From the NCBI GenBank assembly GCA_963920635.1, contig OY987308.1, positions 7,878,225-7,942,224 of the forward strand: DNA of 64,000 nt, read 5' to 3'. This document shows, one piece after another, positions 55,166-64,000 of this stretch. The notes beneath the pieces were generated by a model. That model saw only the letters and a list, made by a program, of their open reading frames with translations. It did no database searches and was not told the DNA's origin. The first letter of the stretch is position 1. Every line of letters starts with the position of its first letter. The translations under genes and the position numbers were made by a program. Origin of the DNA: Pseudeuparius sepicola (lineage: Eukaryota; Arthropoda; Insecta; Coleoptera; Anthribidae).

Positions 55166-55608
55166 TTGTTCTTTGTACCTACGCCGAGCGCCACTGGAAA
55201 TACAGCTGTCATGCAAACCATTTTTATAATATGTTCTATTATATTTTTAATCAGATACCTACAAGATTACAAATTACCTCTAATTCCAGTAACAGCTGCT
55301 GTCGGCGTACGTGTATTTTTGTATTGTTTATCCTTACCAAAAACATTAATTATTCTGAAGTCAATATGGCACTAAAAACACTTCGCCCAGTAGCGAACTG
55401 TCAACTAAACGGCAGGACATTATCGAGACAAGCTTTTTCATATTTTTTCAATACCGACGAGATCTGTATTCCGCCATCACTCACTCAACCTTTCATTTAC
55501 ATGTTTAGTACGGCGCACGCGCCGCGTGTTGTACACACACACGCCTTACCAACGTCAGGGAGACCCATCGTCATGGATACAATAACAATGTTAATGAAAA
55601 TACCATAG
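55159..55608 (+). CDS. Unrecognised 149-codon ORF
   Basis: Open from a TTG at 55159; the first ATG is internal. Cys/Tyr-rich start, then KTLRPVANCQLNGRTLSRQA. No domain, and a different ORF overlaps it in another frame, so chance is likely. Listed because it is one of the few open stretches here. Confidence 0.15.
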   Translation: MHFVLCTYAERHWKYSCHANHFYNMFYYIFNQIPTRLQITSNSSNSCCRRTCIFVLFILTKNINYSEVNMALKTLRPVANCQLNGRTLSRQAFSYFFNTDEICIPPSLTQPFIYMFSTAHAPRVVHTHALPTSGRPIVMDTITMLMKIP

Positions 55609-55867
55609 GCGACAGGCTAAACAACAATAACCTTTCATTCTTAGATGCTCTTGTACATATGTGTACTATATATTCAAATTTAGCTGTTCTCCGGTGTACG
55701 TGTCGCTCTCGCCGAGAAGGCACCCACCTAAATTTAAATTAGGGAGTTGTTTCTGAACTACACCATTCCTAAATAATATGTTCCAGTACTACATTATTTA
55801 TTCTTGTGAGAATTAATTAATTCAGTAAACCAGCCGTGTAGTTAAACACTCGACCAAGCGTAGTGCT

Positions 55868-56776
55868 GTGTTGGGGGACGCCCTGTCCGATTGGTTGTCA
55901 GTTAACACCTTTGTTACCGAACGTAACCCGACCTGTTAAGGTCCCGGGGGAGACTCCCCGGCCGAGGGATGTCAAACCCGGTCCGCGACTGGACGGGTTT
56001 CGTTTCCCCCCTACCTGCACACACACCTGAATCCCTGCGATCCGTCGTTACCGGAAGAAAGGAGAACCCCTGTGGCTACAGCTGGCTATCCTGGTCCGAG
56101 AGAGGCCGAAGGTCCAATGTGACCTGCTAACGACGGCCACGATTCTATAGGTGCCTACATAACTATATATCTACCTACGGGTGTTACCTGAACCAATCGG
56201 CGGTGTGGCCGCCGATATACACCTCGTACGATCCAGTATTTACCCACACGAGTTTTGTGGTCAATATCAGCCAAACGCTTAACCTTCCCAGGGCGAAGGG
56301 GTATAAGTCGTGTATGTGCTGCCTTGGATAGGTTTTCGTTGGGAGTCCGGCGGGGTTTTATTTAGGTTTTCCTCGCCGTGTCCGGGCTAATGCCCTACCA
56401 ACACCATGTAATACGAAGTCGGGCCCTAAACCGCAACATAATTAATAAACGAGACCTATTAATTATGCAACGAACAAATCTTTGTCTTATTTACTATTTT
56501 CCCTCACAGCTGACTATCCGAACTAGGTCAAACCAAATTTTATTGCGGTAGCCTCGTCTACCTAATACTATCATAAAATAACCAGTGAACAAGTGTTTAT
56601 GACTACACCCTACAGTTAGATTAACAAATATTCAATCAATACTTTAAAAATTACTTAGGTTACAAATAAACAAAACACAACGTAGAACAAGGTCCTAACC
56701 AATTAAACTAGACGATCATACCAATTAAAGCTTCCTTTCTTCGGCACCGTAAGGGGACGGGGGTTGGGACGTTACA
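55868..56776 (+). other. GC-rich block, possible solo LTR
   Basis: Starts TGTTGGGGGACGCC and ends GGGACGTTACA, with TATAAG at 56309 and AATAAA at 56443 in order for a plus-strand LTR. Contains CCCGGGGGAGACTCCCCGG, a strong hairpin, near 55943. No flanking duplication found; a 5' UTR of some element is an alternative. Confidence 0.35.
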
Positions 56777-56797
56777 ATATGATATAATAATATATAT

Positions 56798-56952
56798 AGG
56801 ATGTTTCAGAAAGACTTCCCGTAATTATTTTTTGAAATGAAATTAACGCCCTGTATCTCCGAAACGAAAGAAAATAGACCCATAGTTTATAAGAAAAAAT
56901 CTGATTGCTTTTGTAAAATTTACTGTCCGGGAAGTCTTTCTGAAACACCCTG
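56798..56952. mobile_element. Small MITE (~155 bp)
   Basis: Ends AGGATGTTTCAGAAAGACTTCCCG and CGGGAAGTCTTTCTGAAACACCCTG are inverted repeats of about 24 bp with one or two mismatches. No coding capacity in keeping with its size. It lies in a TA-rich flank on the left and CA on the right. Confidence 0.8.
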
Positions 56953-57300
56953 CATAATAATGATAATATTTGCACACGATGTTTTTATCATTACCACCGT
57001 TCTCGGTTACTTGATGCCACACAAAGAAAACATAAAGAAACGAAATGTGACAATTTTAGATGGCGTTGCAAAAAACTGGCATCGGCCGGCTCTGTAGCAT
57101 TTATCCAAGATAAATTAAATTGAAAATGGTTGGCACGGAGAGATTTTATGCGGTACGGGGTTTAAATAATAAAGTGAAAAAAGATTTGGTGCTTCAAACT
57201 AGTAATAATTTTAAAGTTTTGCATTGAAATGCTAATTTCTTTGCAAAGTTACCTAGATAAATTGACCACATTTTATTTTGTTACGTTTAGGTTACCTATA
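56953..57300. other. Intergenic stretch
   Basis: Nothing recognised. Confidence 0.4.
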
Positions 57301-57312
57301 TGTATTATTACC

Positions 57313-57660
57313 AGGAACCAAATTTAGTGGGAAATAAGCCAATTTTTAAGTGTGAAGACTCTTTTTAGTGGTGAAAGCTTTCGCAGTTGTTTAACTGCTT
57401 CTTCAGTCACTCTAAAATTACATTAAAATAGTTTTTGTGACATAAATTTCAAAATTACTTACAATTAAGTGAGTTCCTAATATAATGTAAAGATGTTAAT
57501 GTTTGAATTTTGCATTGGACAGGGCAAAAGTACAAAATTTTTTAAATTTAGTTTTGACAAAAATCTAGTTCAATATGACACTTAAAAATAGTTTATTTTT
57601 AAAGGTATATAAATGTCACTAGTTACTATTATTATACCTTTATCTAGGTATATTTGAATT
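57313..57660 (-). repeat. Sense copy of the Penelope 3' terminal repeat
   Basis: Contains the end of the ORF (SNIPR, stop), a 3' UTR and the hammerhead-like motif. Against the inverted copy it has about 41 extra bases between the motif and the CCACTAAATTTGG end, including a second AAATTTAGTGGG-like stretch, which suggests a partial tandem terminal repeat. Confidence 0.82.
57363..57417 (-). ncRNA. Hammerhead-ribozyme-like motif (sense copy)
   Basis: On the minus strand: stem I UUUUAG(A)GUGA with UCAC(CA)CUAAAA; core CUGAAGA; stem II GCAGUU-AAAC-AACUGC; GAAA; stem III AGCU, self-complementary, with a CUU cleavage site. This fits the minimal type-I hammerheads described in Penelope elements, which act as dimers through a short stem III. 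One extra A lies between the core and stem II compared with the textbook core, so activity is uncertain. Confidence 0.55.
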
Positions 57661-59540
57661 ATTATTGTTGTTAGTAAAATTTGGTTTGTTTTCTAAGAAA
57701 AGTAAATTTGAAAAAAATATATTAAGGTCCTGAATATCTGTTTTTTTGTTAAGAGTATTTTCAACTTGGTTAATGTAACACATTTCAAGAAAAGAACGCT
57801 TAAAATAATTTCTTTCAGTTGCCAAAACTTTAGTATTATCAAAATCCATTTTGTGTCCTGTTGAATTAACATGTTGAGATAAAGCACATGATTCGGGCCT
57901 TAGACGAATATCACTTTTATGCGAAATATTTCTAGATTTAATGCTTCTGCATGTTTGACCAATGTAAGTTTTATTACAATTAGTGCAATTAATCTGATAA
58001 ACTACATTAGACCTATCTTGAGTATTTACCTTGTCCTTAAGATTCGTAAAGAGATTTCCTACAATTTTTATTGTTTTATTAGCAATTATGACATTGGTTT
58101 CTTTTTTTAATAAATTTGAAATTTTTGGTGTTAGGTCTTTAATATAAGGAAAAGATCTGTATATTTTAAGATTTAAATTAATATTATTACTCGAAATTGT
58201 ACTAGGTTGTTGATCTAAAGGTTGCTGATCTGATATATTATTAGATGTTCTTGTTGAAAACAATAATTTGTTTAAAAGTTTTTCAGGATAAGAATTATCA
58301 ATAAAAAGTTTTTTTAATTTAACTAAATTCTTTTTTATAAGTGATGGGTGACATAATTTTGAGATTCTATTTTTCATACTTAGCACAAAATTTATTTTAG
58401 TTTTTTCAGTGTGGTACGAAAAATAATTAGTGTATCTACCAGAACAAGTTGGTTTAGTATACCAATCCAATATTATTCTATTATCTGCTTTTCTGATCAC
58501 TTTAGTGTCCAAGAAAGGTACACTATTATGATTTTCAGGTTCCAGAGTAAATTGTATATATTGGTTGTAACTGTTAAATACTTGTAAAATCTCTTGCTCT
58601 TTACCTTTAGGTATTGAACAAATTATATCATCAACATATTTTAATAAGAATGGTAATTCAAAAGATAATTTTGGTATACAATTTTCAAGAAGTTCATCCA
58701 TAACATATTGAGCAATGATGGGTGAAATATTAGATCCCATTGGTGTACCAAAAATTTGTTTATAAAATTGATTGTCTAATGAAAAATAAGTATTATTAAA
58801 AATAAATCTCAAAAATATAAACAGACTTTCCTTTTTAATAGTACAATGATGTTTGATACTATTCCATTTTCTTTCTATACAACTTAAAGTAAGTTCTAAT
58901 GGAATATTAGTGAATAAAGAAACAACATCTAAACTTATAATGACTTAATTTTCAGGGAGTTGGAAATTATTGAATTTTTCTGCAAAACTAAAGGAATCTT
59001 TAATAAAATAAAGATTATTTTCTTCATAAGATGTACTAAGGATGTTAGTTAAATACTTAGTGATTTTACTAGTTGGTGAATCAATTGAAGCAATGATAGG
59101 TCTAAGAGCTAGGTTAGGTTTATGGATTTTTGGTAATCCATAAAATTTTGGGGCAATAGAATTGTATATTTTTAAAGATTTAGCAACATCTTTTTCTATT
59201 TCTTTAGTTTTAGTTAAATTACTAACTGAATTATTAGCTTTTTGTTGTATGGTATTAGTTGGATCTCTTGGTAATTTGATATAATAAGTTGGATCTTGTA
59301 ACATATAATTTGCAAGTTCACTGTATTCATTTTTAAACATGATAACTGAAACATTACCTTTATCAGACTTAACTACAATAATTTCTGGGTGCTCTTTCAA
59401 AAACTTTTTTGTAGTATTATACCAAGAGGTAATTTCAGAATAATGCGTTGGAAAATGATTAATGAAATTAGTTATTATATTAGTCATCTGACAAAGGATA
59501 ATGTTTTGTTGATCGTGATTATTTATTTGTTCAAGAGAGA
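57640..59540 (-). pseudogene. Penelope RT with GIY-YIG endonuclease, one stop codon
   Basis: Open from the inverted-repeat junction at 59540 apart from a TAA at 58945-58947, right before VIISLDVVSLFTNI (a Tyr codon is usual there). Order: IIVVKSDKGNVSVIM, FYGLPKIHKPNLALRPIIAS (59100-59170), SLDVVSLFTNI, GTPMGSNISPIIAQY, LLKYVDDIICSI (catalytic YVDD, about 58640), VPFLDTKVIR, then a linker and GIY-YIG YQINCTNCNKTYIGQTCRSI with HKSD (about 57920-58010). The two ATG-started pieces are 58945-59487 and 57640-58812. Confidence 0.88.
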
Positions 59541-59881
59541 ATTCAAATATACCTAGATAAAGGTATAATAATAGTAACTAGTGACATTTATATACCTTTA
59601 AAAATAAACTATTTTTAAGTGTCATATTGAACTAGATTTTTGTCAAAACTAAATTTAAAAAATTTTGTACTTTCGCCCTGTCCAATGCAAAATTCAAACA
59701 TTAACATCTTTACATTATATTAGGAACTCACTTAATTGTAAGTAATTTTGAAATTTATATCACAAAAACTATTTTAATGTAATTTTAGAGTGACTGAAGA
59801 AGCAGTTAAACAACTGCGAAAGCTTTCCCACTAAATTTGGTTCTTGTTGTTTAACTAGTCAAGCCACGACTACCCCTCCTC
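59541..59881 (+). repeat. Inverted copy of the Penelope 3' terminal repeat
   Basis: Starts inside the last codons (ATTCAAATATACCTAG) and runs outward. It matches the complement of the sense copy except for the missing 41 bases and about 35 extra bases before the target duplication (TTGTTTAACTAGTCAAGCC...). Confidence 0.82.
59782..59837 (+). ncRNA. Hammerhead-ribozyme-like motif (inverted copy)
   Basis: Same core and stem II as the sense copy. Stem I is weakened: UCCC in place of UCAC faces GUGA, and the outer strand differs in spacing. Probably a decayed copy. Confidence 0.5.
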
Positions 59882-59893
59882 TGTATTATTACC

Positions 59894-60448
59894 TATATAT
59901 ATTATATCGGAAGATCACTTTCTATTTGAAGATGAACTTGATGATCGCGACAAGATCCAGATTTTATTCCTCTTAAGGATTCTAATGTTGATAGTGACAG
60001 TAGCAGTGAGAATGAGGCTCTCGCAGAAAAAAAGAGATAATAAGAAACCCTAAGGTCCCCAAGAGAAGAAGCACATAGGAAAAGACAACTTAGAATCTAA
60101 TTCAGAATATAAGGCCAAAATGGGAGAAAACATGGAAGTGGGATATAGCAATAAATAGCAAGAGTGAAGTCCTAGAGATGGAACATGACAATATAATAGA
60201 AGCGACCCGATGTGACAATATAGCAGAAAAGAAAGAGCACAGCAATGTAGTCCAAGAGATGGAACTTAACAACATAAACGATTTAATAAAGAATGACGCA
60301 AAAAGAAACGTCGTAGAACAATTGAGAAGCAGACTGAACATAATGCAAGAAAGCATAGCCTAAGACAACCATGTAATAATTTCAAAAATAATTGCGCAGT
60401 TAAATTTTCTGATGAAGAAAGGATTGCATTAATCGAGATTTTTGGTCA
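59894..60448. other. Intergenic; acidic/Asn-rich ORF scraps
   Basis: Short stretches (60178-60363) encode charged low-complexity peptide. They may be the N-terminal low-complexity part of the relic that follows. Confidence 0.3.
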
Positions 60449-61440
60449 ATGAACAGGTGTTCCAATCCAATAAAATCACTGAAAATCTTGCAAAAAGAAA
60501 GCTGCACGAGGGAAGAAGAAATTTTACAAGGAACTATAACTTTCCGAAGCAAAGTGAAGAAGGAATTACAAACGTGTATGTATGTAAAAATTTTATTAAT
60601 AGATACATTGGGCTGTAGCAATGCAAATATTTTAACAATATTAAGGAAGAGTCTTCTTGATCCCAACGGCAATAAAAGACTTACTCCTCTGCAAGACAAA
60701 CGTGGACGTCGTTCTCCTGCAAATAAAAAGGATATAAATAGTATAATTTCCCATTTAAATTCTTTTAACCCCACATTTTCTCATTATGATAGGGAACACG
60801 CACCAAACAGAAAATACCTGTCCCCTGACAATAAAATTTATGTATAACGATTATTGTAAAAAATATCCATCCAATTCAAATTGACTCCATGAACATAGGA
60901 TGTTATCTAGCTACCCCTGATAAGTGTGGATTGTGCCAAGAATTTAATTTGAATAACACTGAATAAAATAAAAAACTTAAAGAGGCTCACTTGAAAAAAA
61001 TATTCAAAGGTAGAGAAATCTATAAAAAGCCATTGCAAGTAAGAATGGAAACCTTTCATTTTTATAATAGTGAATTTAATTACTCTTGCTTTTAGGTCGA
61101 CGTGCAGAAGAAGTATCCAGTGCCTTGTCAAATTCTTTTCACTGAACAGGGACTGTAAGAATATTATTGTTTGAATGGATAATTGTTGCGGCCAGAACAA
61201 AAATTTCAGTCTTTATTCTGCGCTAATGTGTTAAGTCAAGACATTGCCGCACTAAGGAAATAACTTTAAAATATTTGGCAAAAGGGCATACCTTTATGGC
61301 GACAGATTGACTTCATGGGCGTATCGAACAAACAATGAGGGAAATAAAAAAACTTTTAAGATTTCGACGACCTTACGAAAACCTGCCAAATAGACGGAGA
61401 GCTGGCTACGTAGGAGTAGGGGTCACTCGGTAAAGTGGGA
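60449..61440 (+). pseudogene. Second DUF7869-like transposon protein relic
   Basis: Blocks in order: MYVKILLIDTLGCSNANIL, DKRGRRSPANKK, SFNPTFSHYDREHAPNRKYL (60449-60847); then, shifted, LKEAHLKKIFKGREIYKK (60980), DVQKKYPVPCQ (about 61095) and LKYLAKGHTFMATD, LHGRIEQTMRE (61270-61345). The last matches GHTQNEGDSAHSLIE in the 19.9-kb relic. This copy preserves the N-terminal part that the other lacks. Multiple stops and frame changes. Confidence 0.55.
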
Positions 61441-62873
61441 ATTTGATCATTTATAGGTTCCGTTGCTACTGACATAGCGAGAGGAGGGCGGGCAGAAGGG
61501 ACCCTGTATCGTTCTTATTAATCATTGTTGATGCTATGTTAGTAACTTTTTTGCTTAAAGTGACATTTTCTACCATGAGGATGAGATTTATGATATTTAC
61601 AACTCGGGCATCCTGTATGTTTGAATTTTAATACATGTATACTTATTTAAAATGGTATATGTACAGCTTCGTCCAATTTCTACTTGCAATATCGTGTGAG
61701 AGGCCTTTCGGCGACATTGCTATCCACCGTGAACTCAAAGGCCGGTCGGTTTTTGGCGTATCGTCACTGAAAATTACAATGAATAAAGAACCCCAGGAAG
61801 GAACATGTTTGGGACTATCGGGCGACAGGGATAGTTCCTTCAGTGGTTTCAACAAACTAATCGAGACAGAAATCCTCATTTTTCATAAAAACACTACCTA
61901 GAATACAGACCAAAAATTATAAGGCACGTTTATATCTTTAAATTTAGGAATCCTTCATAATATAACAATTTTAATTTTAAATTTTCAATTATGAACAAGT
62001 AGGTAGCTACCTACACAAACGCCTATGCCACTTTGATGCATGGCCTCGAAAGTGAATTTAAATTACAAAATTATTTACCGATTGATTACTATCCTCAAAA
62101 TCTGTCAATTTCCATGTAATTTTAAACTTTCTCTATGATTTTAAAGACTACTGTCAACTATCCGAAGATTAGTTAATTGAAAATTAAGACATTTTTACAT
62201 GGCTCATATGCATTAATTGAAGGTGGAAATGGTAGAATTCAAGATGCATTTCATTTTTTTTCGAAATTGTGATGATTAGCTGTGATAGTAAATTCAAAAT
62301 TAATTCATCAAAATTGTAATATGTCCACTAGTTTTAAGCTGAGGGTTTTTATTAGAAACACGCTGCAATAAAAGCGGAAAAAACGTGTTTAGTTTCAGAG
62401 CCATAGCATTTATTTGATTCTCGAAACGAGATATTCTTATTTAAAATTAACTCCGGAAACTTGCTATATGCACGTGCACGTCTTAAGAAAATGCAGACTA
62501 TGTATAACCCCCTCGGATACAGACTTTTTTATGTATAGTGCTCAGTCTAAGCAGTGTGGTTCAGAGTGCAAAGTGTTTTTTTGTGAAGACTACTAATTTA
62601 AATATTTTAGTGTGTTTTTTTTTGGAATATAGTTTGGAGTTTTAATAATTGTAAGTATCTACTTTATAAGGTAGAGTTGAAATAGCTTCTTAAGGGTTAT
62701 AAAAACTTTTAGTTGGCTTATAAGCTTGTTCTCGAAACTTTGTGAATTATTGTTGAGAACCGGTGGACAGAGATCAAAGAACGTACTCGAGAAGCTACTA
62801 CAGCACTGACGGTCTTCTATTTGTAAAAATTCTACTTCATTGGATTTACCATCACTGGAAATCTTGGTACTAA
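61441..62873. other. Intergenic stretch
   Basis: No supported gene. The ORF at 61635-61901 has no recognised domain. Confidence 0.4.
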
Positions 62874-62875
62874 TA

Positions 62876-63338
62876 CAGAGACCGGCAGAAAGTTGGACAT
62901 AAAAATGTAATATTTTTAAATCTGATTTAGATTAATTTAAATTTCTAGCCGCTAATCGAACAAAATTAAAGTTTAGAAGAGAATTCATGTGTTATCCGAT
63001 GATAAGTTGCGCTTGCAGTATTTTTTTTTTGTAATACACAGGGTATCTTAAATTTCTTTTTTGACTAGGTGGCTGTGACTTTAAATGTGACATCCCCCTT
63101 TGATTCCAAACAACTTTTGTAAGTAACTTTTTACCGTATTTTAAAAAATAAGGGTACTTTACTCTTGAGTTATTTTGACATTTTTGAATCTACCTTGTAT
63201 CCAAAAAGAGATAGTTAAATTTTGATATGTACGTTTTGAGTTTAAAATGATGCACCAACTTTTATCAAGAATAAAATTTTCTGAGAAATTAATAATAAAA
63301 AAATTTTCCATTTGTGTCCAACTTTCTGCCGGTCACTG
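62876..63338. mobile_element. TA-flanked MITE (~463 bp)
   Basis: Left end CAGAGACCGGCAGAAAGTTG and right end CAACTTTCTGCCGGTCACTG are inverted repeats of about 30 bp with a few mismatches. TA on both outer sides (62874-62875, 63339-63340). AT-rich inside, no ORF. A non-autonomous Tc1/mariner-type element. Confidence 0.8.
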
Positions 63339-63344
63339 TATATA

Positions 63345-64000
63345 AACAAGTTATGGCAAAATCAAAACCTATCAAAAAAGACCCAAAAGGCGAAATTTTT
63401 GCAGAGCAAAAACTACCCTTTGCATTTTCTCCAATCGATTATCGTCTGTTTTTAGCAAGGATGTTCAAAATGTATGAATTTGTGAAAAAAATTGCCGATC
63501 AAAAGCTACCTACCCTAGAGAGAAATTTTTTTTTCGATTCCCATAGTATTTACACCAGCAGGGTAATATCTACTCTCCTGCATACCTTTAAAACGAATTA
63601 TAACTCCATTGTTCTTGGTCCGATCCTAATACAAGAGCGTTCAAATTGTATGAATTTGTGAAAAAAAATTGTCAGCCGAAAAACTACCCCTAGAGAGAAT
63701 TGTTTTTAGTTGCATTCCTATAGTTTCCTGAAACGTTCACTAAAATCAGCGCAATCCGTGAAAAAAACTGACAGGGGAAAAAATACCCTTGCATTCCTTA
63801 AAAAAATTATCGTTTCTTCATCCGTTTTTAACCAAGACGTTGAACATGTACGAATCTATATTTAATAAAAATTTGTAGGTTAAACACTACCCCTATAGAG
63901 CATTGTTTTTCGATTCTCACAGATTTTGCATCAGCAGGGTAAATATATACTCTCCTGTAAACCTTTAAAATAAATTATAACTCCATTGTTCTTGGTTCGG
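63345..64000. repeat. Degenerate tandem repeat, period ~380 bp
   Basis: CATCAGCAGGGTAAATATATACTCTCCTG...AACTCCATTGTTCTTGG recurs about 376 bases apart (63541-63621 and 63919-63998). Within a unit, the stretch with GAAAAAAATTG...CTACCCCTAGAGAG is repeated at about half that spacing (63480, 63655, 63865), so the unit itself seems to be a diverged dimer. The array continues beyond the window. The 115-codon ORF over it is not convincing as a gene. Confidence 0.65.

Larger units (their letters stand above)
57313..59881 (-). mobile_element. Penelope-like element with inverted 3' ends and 12-bp target duplication
   Basis: Flanked by TGTATTATTACC at 57301-57312 and 59882-59893. The body (57640-59540, minus) encodes RT and GIY-YIG. 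The 3' end, from the last codons through a hammerhead-like motif, occurs twice: in sense at 57313-57660 and inverted at 59541-59881. Penelope elements are known to insert with inverted or tandem partial copies and to carry hammerhead motifs in their terminal repeats. The 5' part of the RT (about the first 200 residues) is missing. Confidence 0.85.

Noticed and set aside
1..64000. CRISPR arrays, rRNA or tRNA genes, bacterial operons or phage genes
   Set aside because: No regularly spaced short repeats with unique spacers, no rRNA or cloverleaf sequence recognised, no ribosome-binding sites. The direct repeats seen are LTRs, TIRs, microsatellites or tandem repeats. An exhaustive tRNA scan was not possible by eye.

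Overview
The window reads as insect (at least arthropod) nuclear DNA made almost entirely of transposable elements. It is AT-rich. I recognise no host gene, tRNA, rRNA, CRISPR array or bacterial-type operon. The element mix (R4/Dong-type LINEs on TAA repeats, Penelope-like elements, BEL and Gypsy LTR elements, mariner, pogo, hAT and MULE DNA transposons) fits a large insect genome; the species cannot be read from the sequence. Positions were worked out by eye, so boundaries without terminal repeats are approximate.

1-9 kb: a head-to-tail, minus-strand array of Dong/R4-like non-LTR retrotransposons (copies A, B, C+D, E), each separated from the next by an (ATT)n tract at the 3' end of one and the 5' end of the other. 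Beyond it lie a scrap of another LINE RT (8.7-9.0 kb) and the 5' LTR, primer-binding site and gag-like remnant of a minus-strand LTR element (9.2-10.9 kb).

11-25 kb: old, broken DNA-transposon relics (hAT/DUF659, two mariner-type, one DUF7869-like, one ZMYM1/DUF4371-like hAT), a truncated Penelope element, a dense palindromic foldback at 17.4-17.7 kb, and long empty AT-rich stretches.

25.1-27.1 kb: a complete mariner-like element with an uninterrupted transposase and 367-bp terminal inverted repeats, seated in a (TA)n tract. It is the best candidate here for a recently active element.

27.4-36.4 kb: two interleaved Gypsy elements. One (G1) supplies RNase H-integrase-LTR. The other (G2) supplies protease-RT-RNase H-integrase and a 2.1-kb LTR, part of which recurs at 27.4-27.9 kb. 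The G1 LTR carries three 31-nt hairpin units whose stems show paired changes.

36.9-39.2 kb: a broken FLYWCH-MULE and an unidentified relic. 39.27-47.08 kb: a long-TIR mariner derivative split by an almost complete 6.9-kb BEL/Pao element. 47.1-47.6 kb: Penelope 3' end. 48.5-52.05 kb: a decayed pogo element with 25-bp TIRs, itself invaded by a large imperfect foldback.

54-57 kb: LTR-like GC-rich blocks and a small MITE. 57.3-59.9 kb: a Penelope insertion with a 12-bp target duplication, an RT plus GIY-YIG ORF broken by one stop, and inverted flanking arms carrying hammerhead-ribozyme-like sequences. 60.4-61.4 kb: a second DUF7869-like relic. 62.9-63.3 kb: a MITE. From 63.35 kb to the end: a degenerate tandem repeat of about 380 bp.
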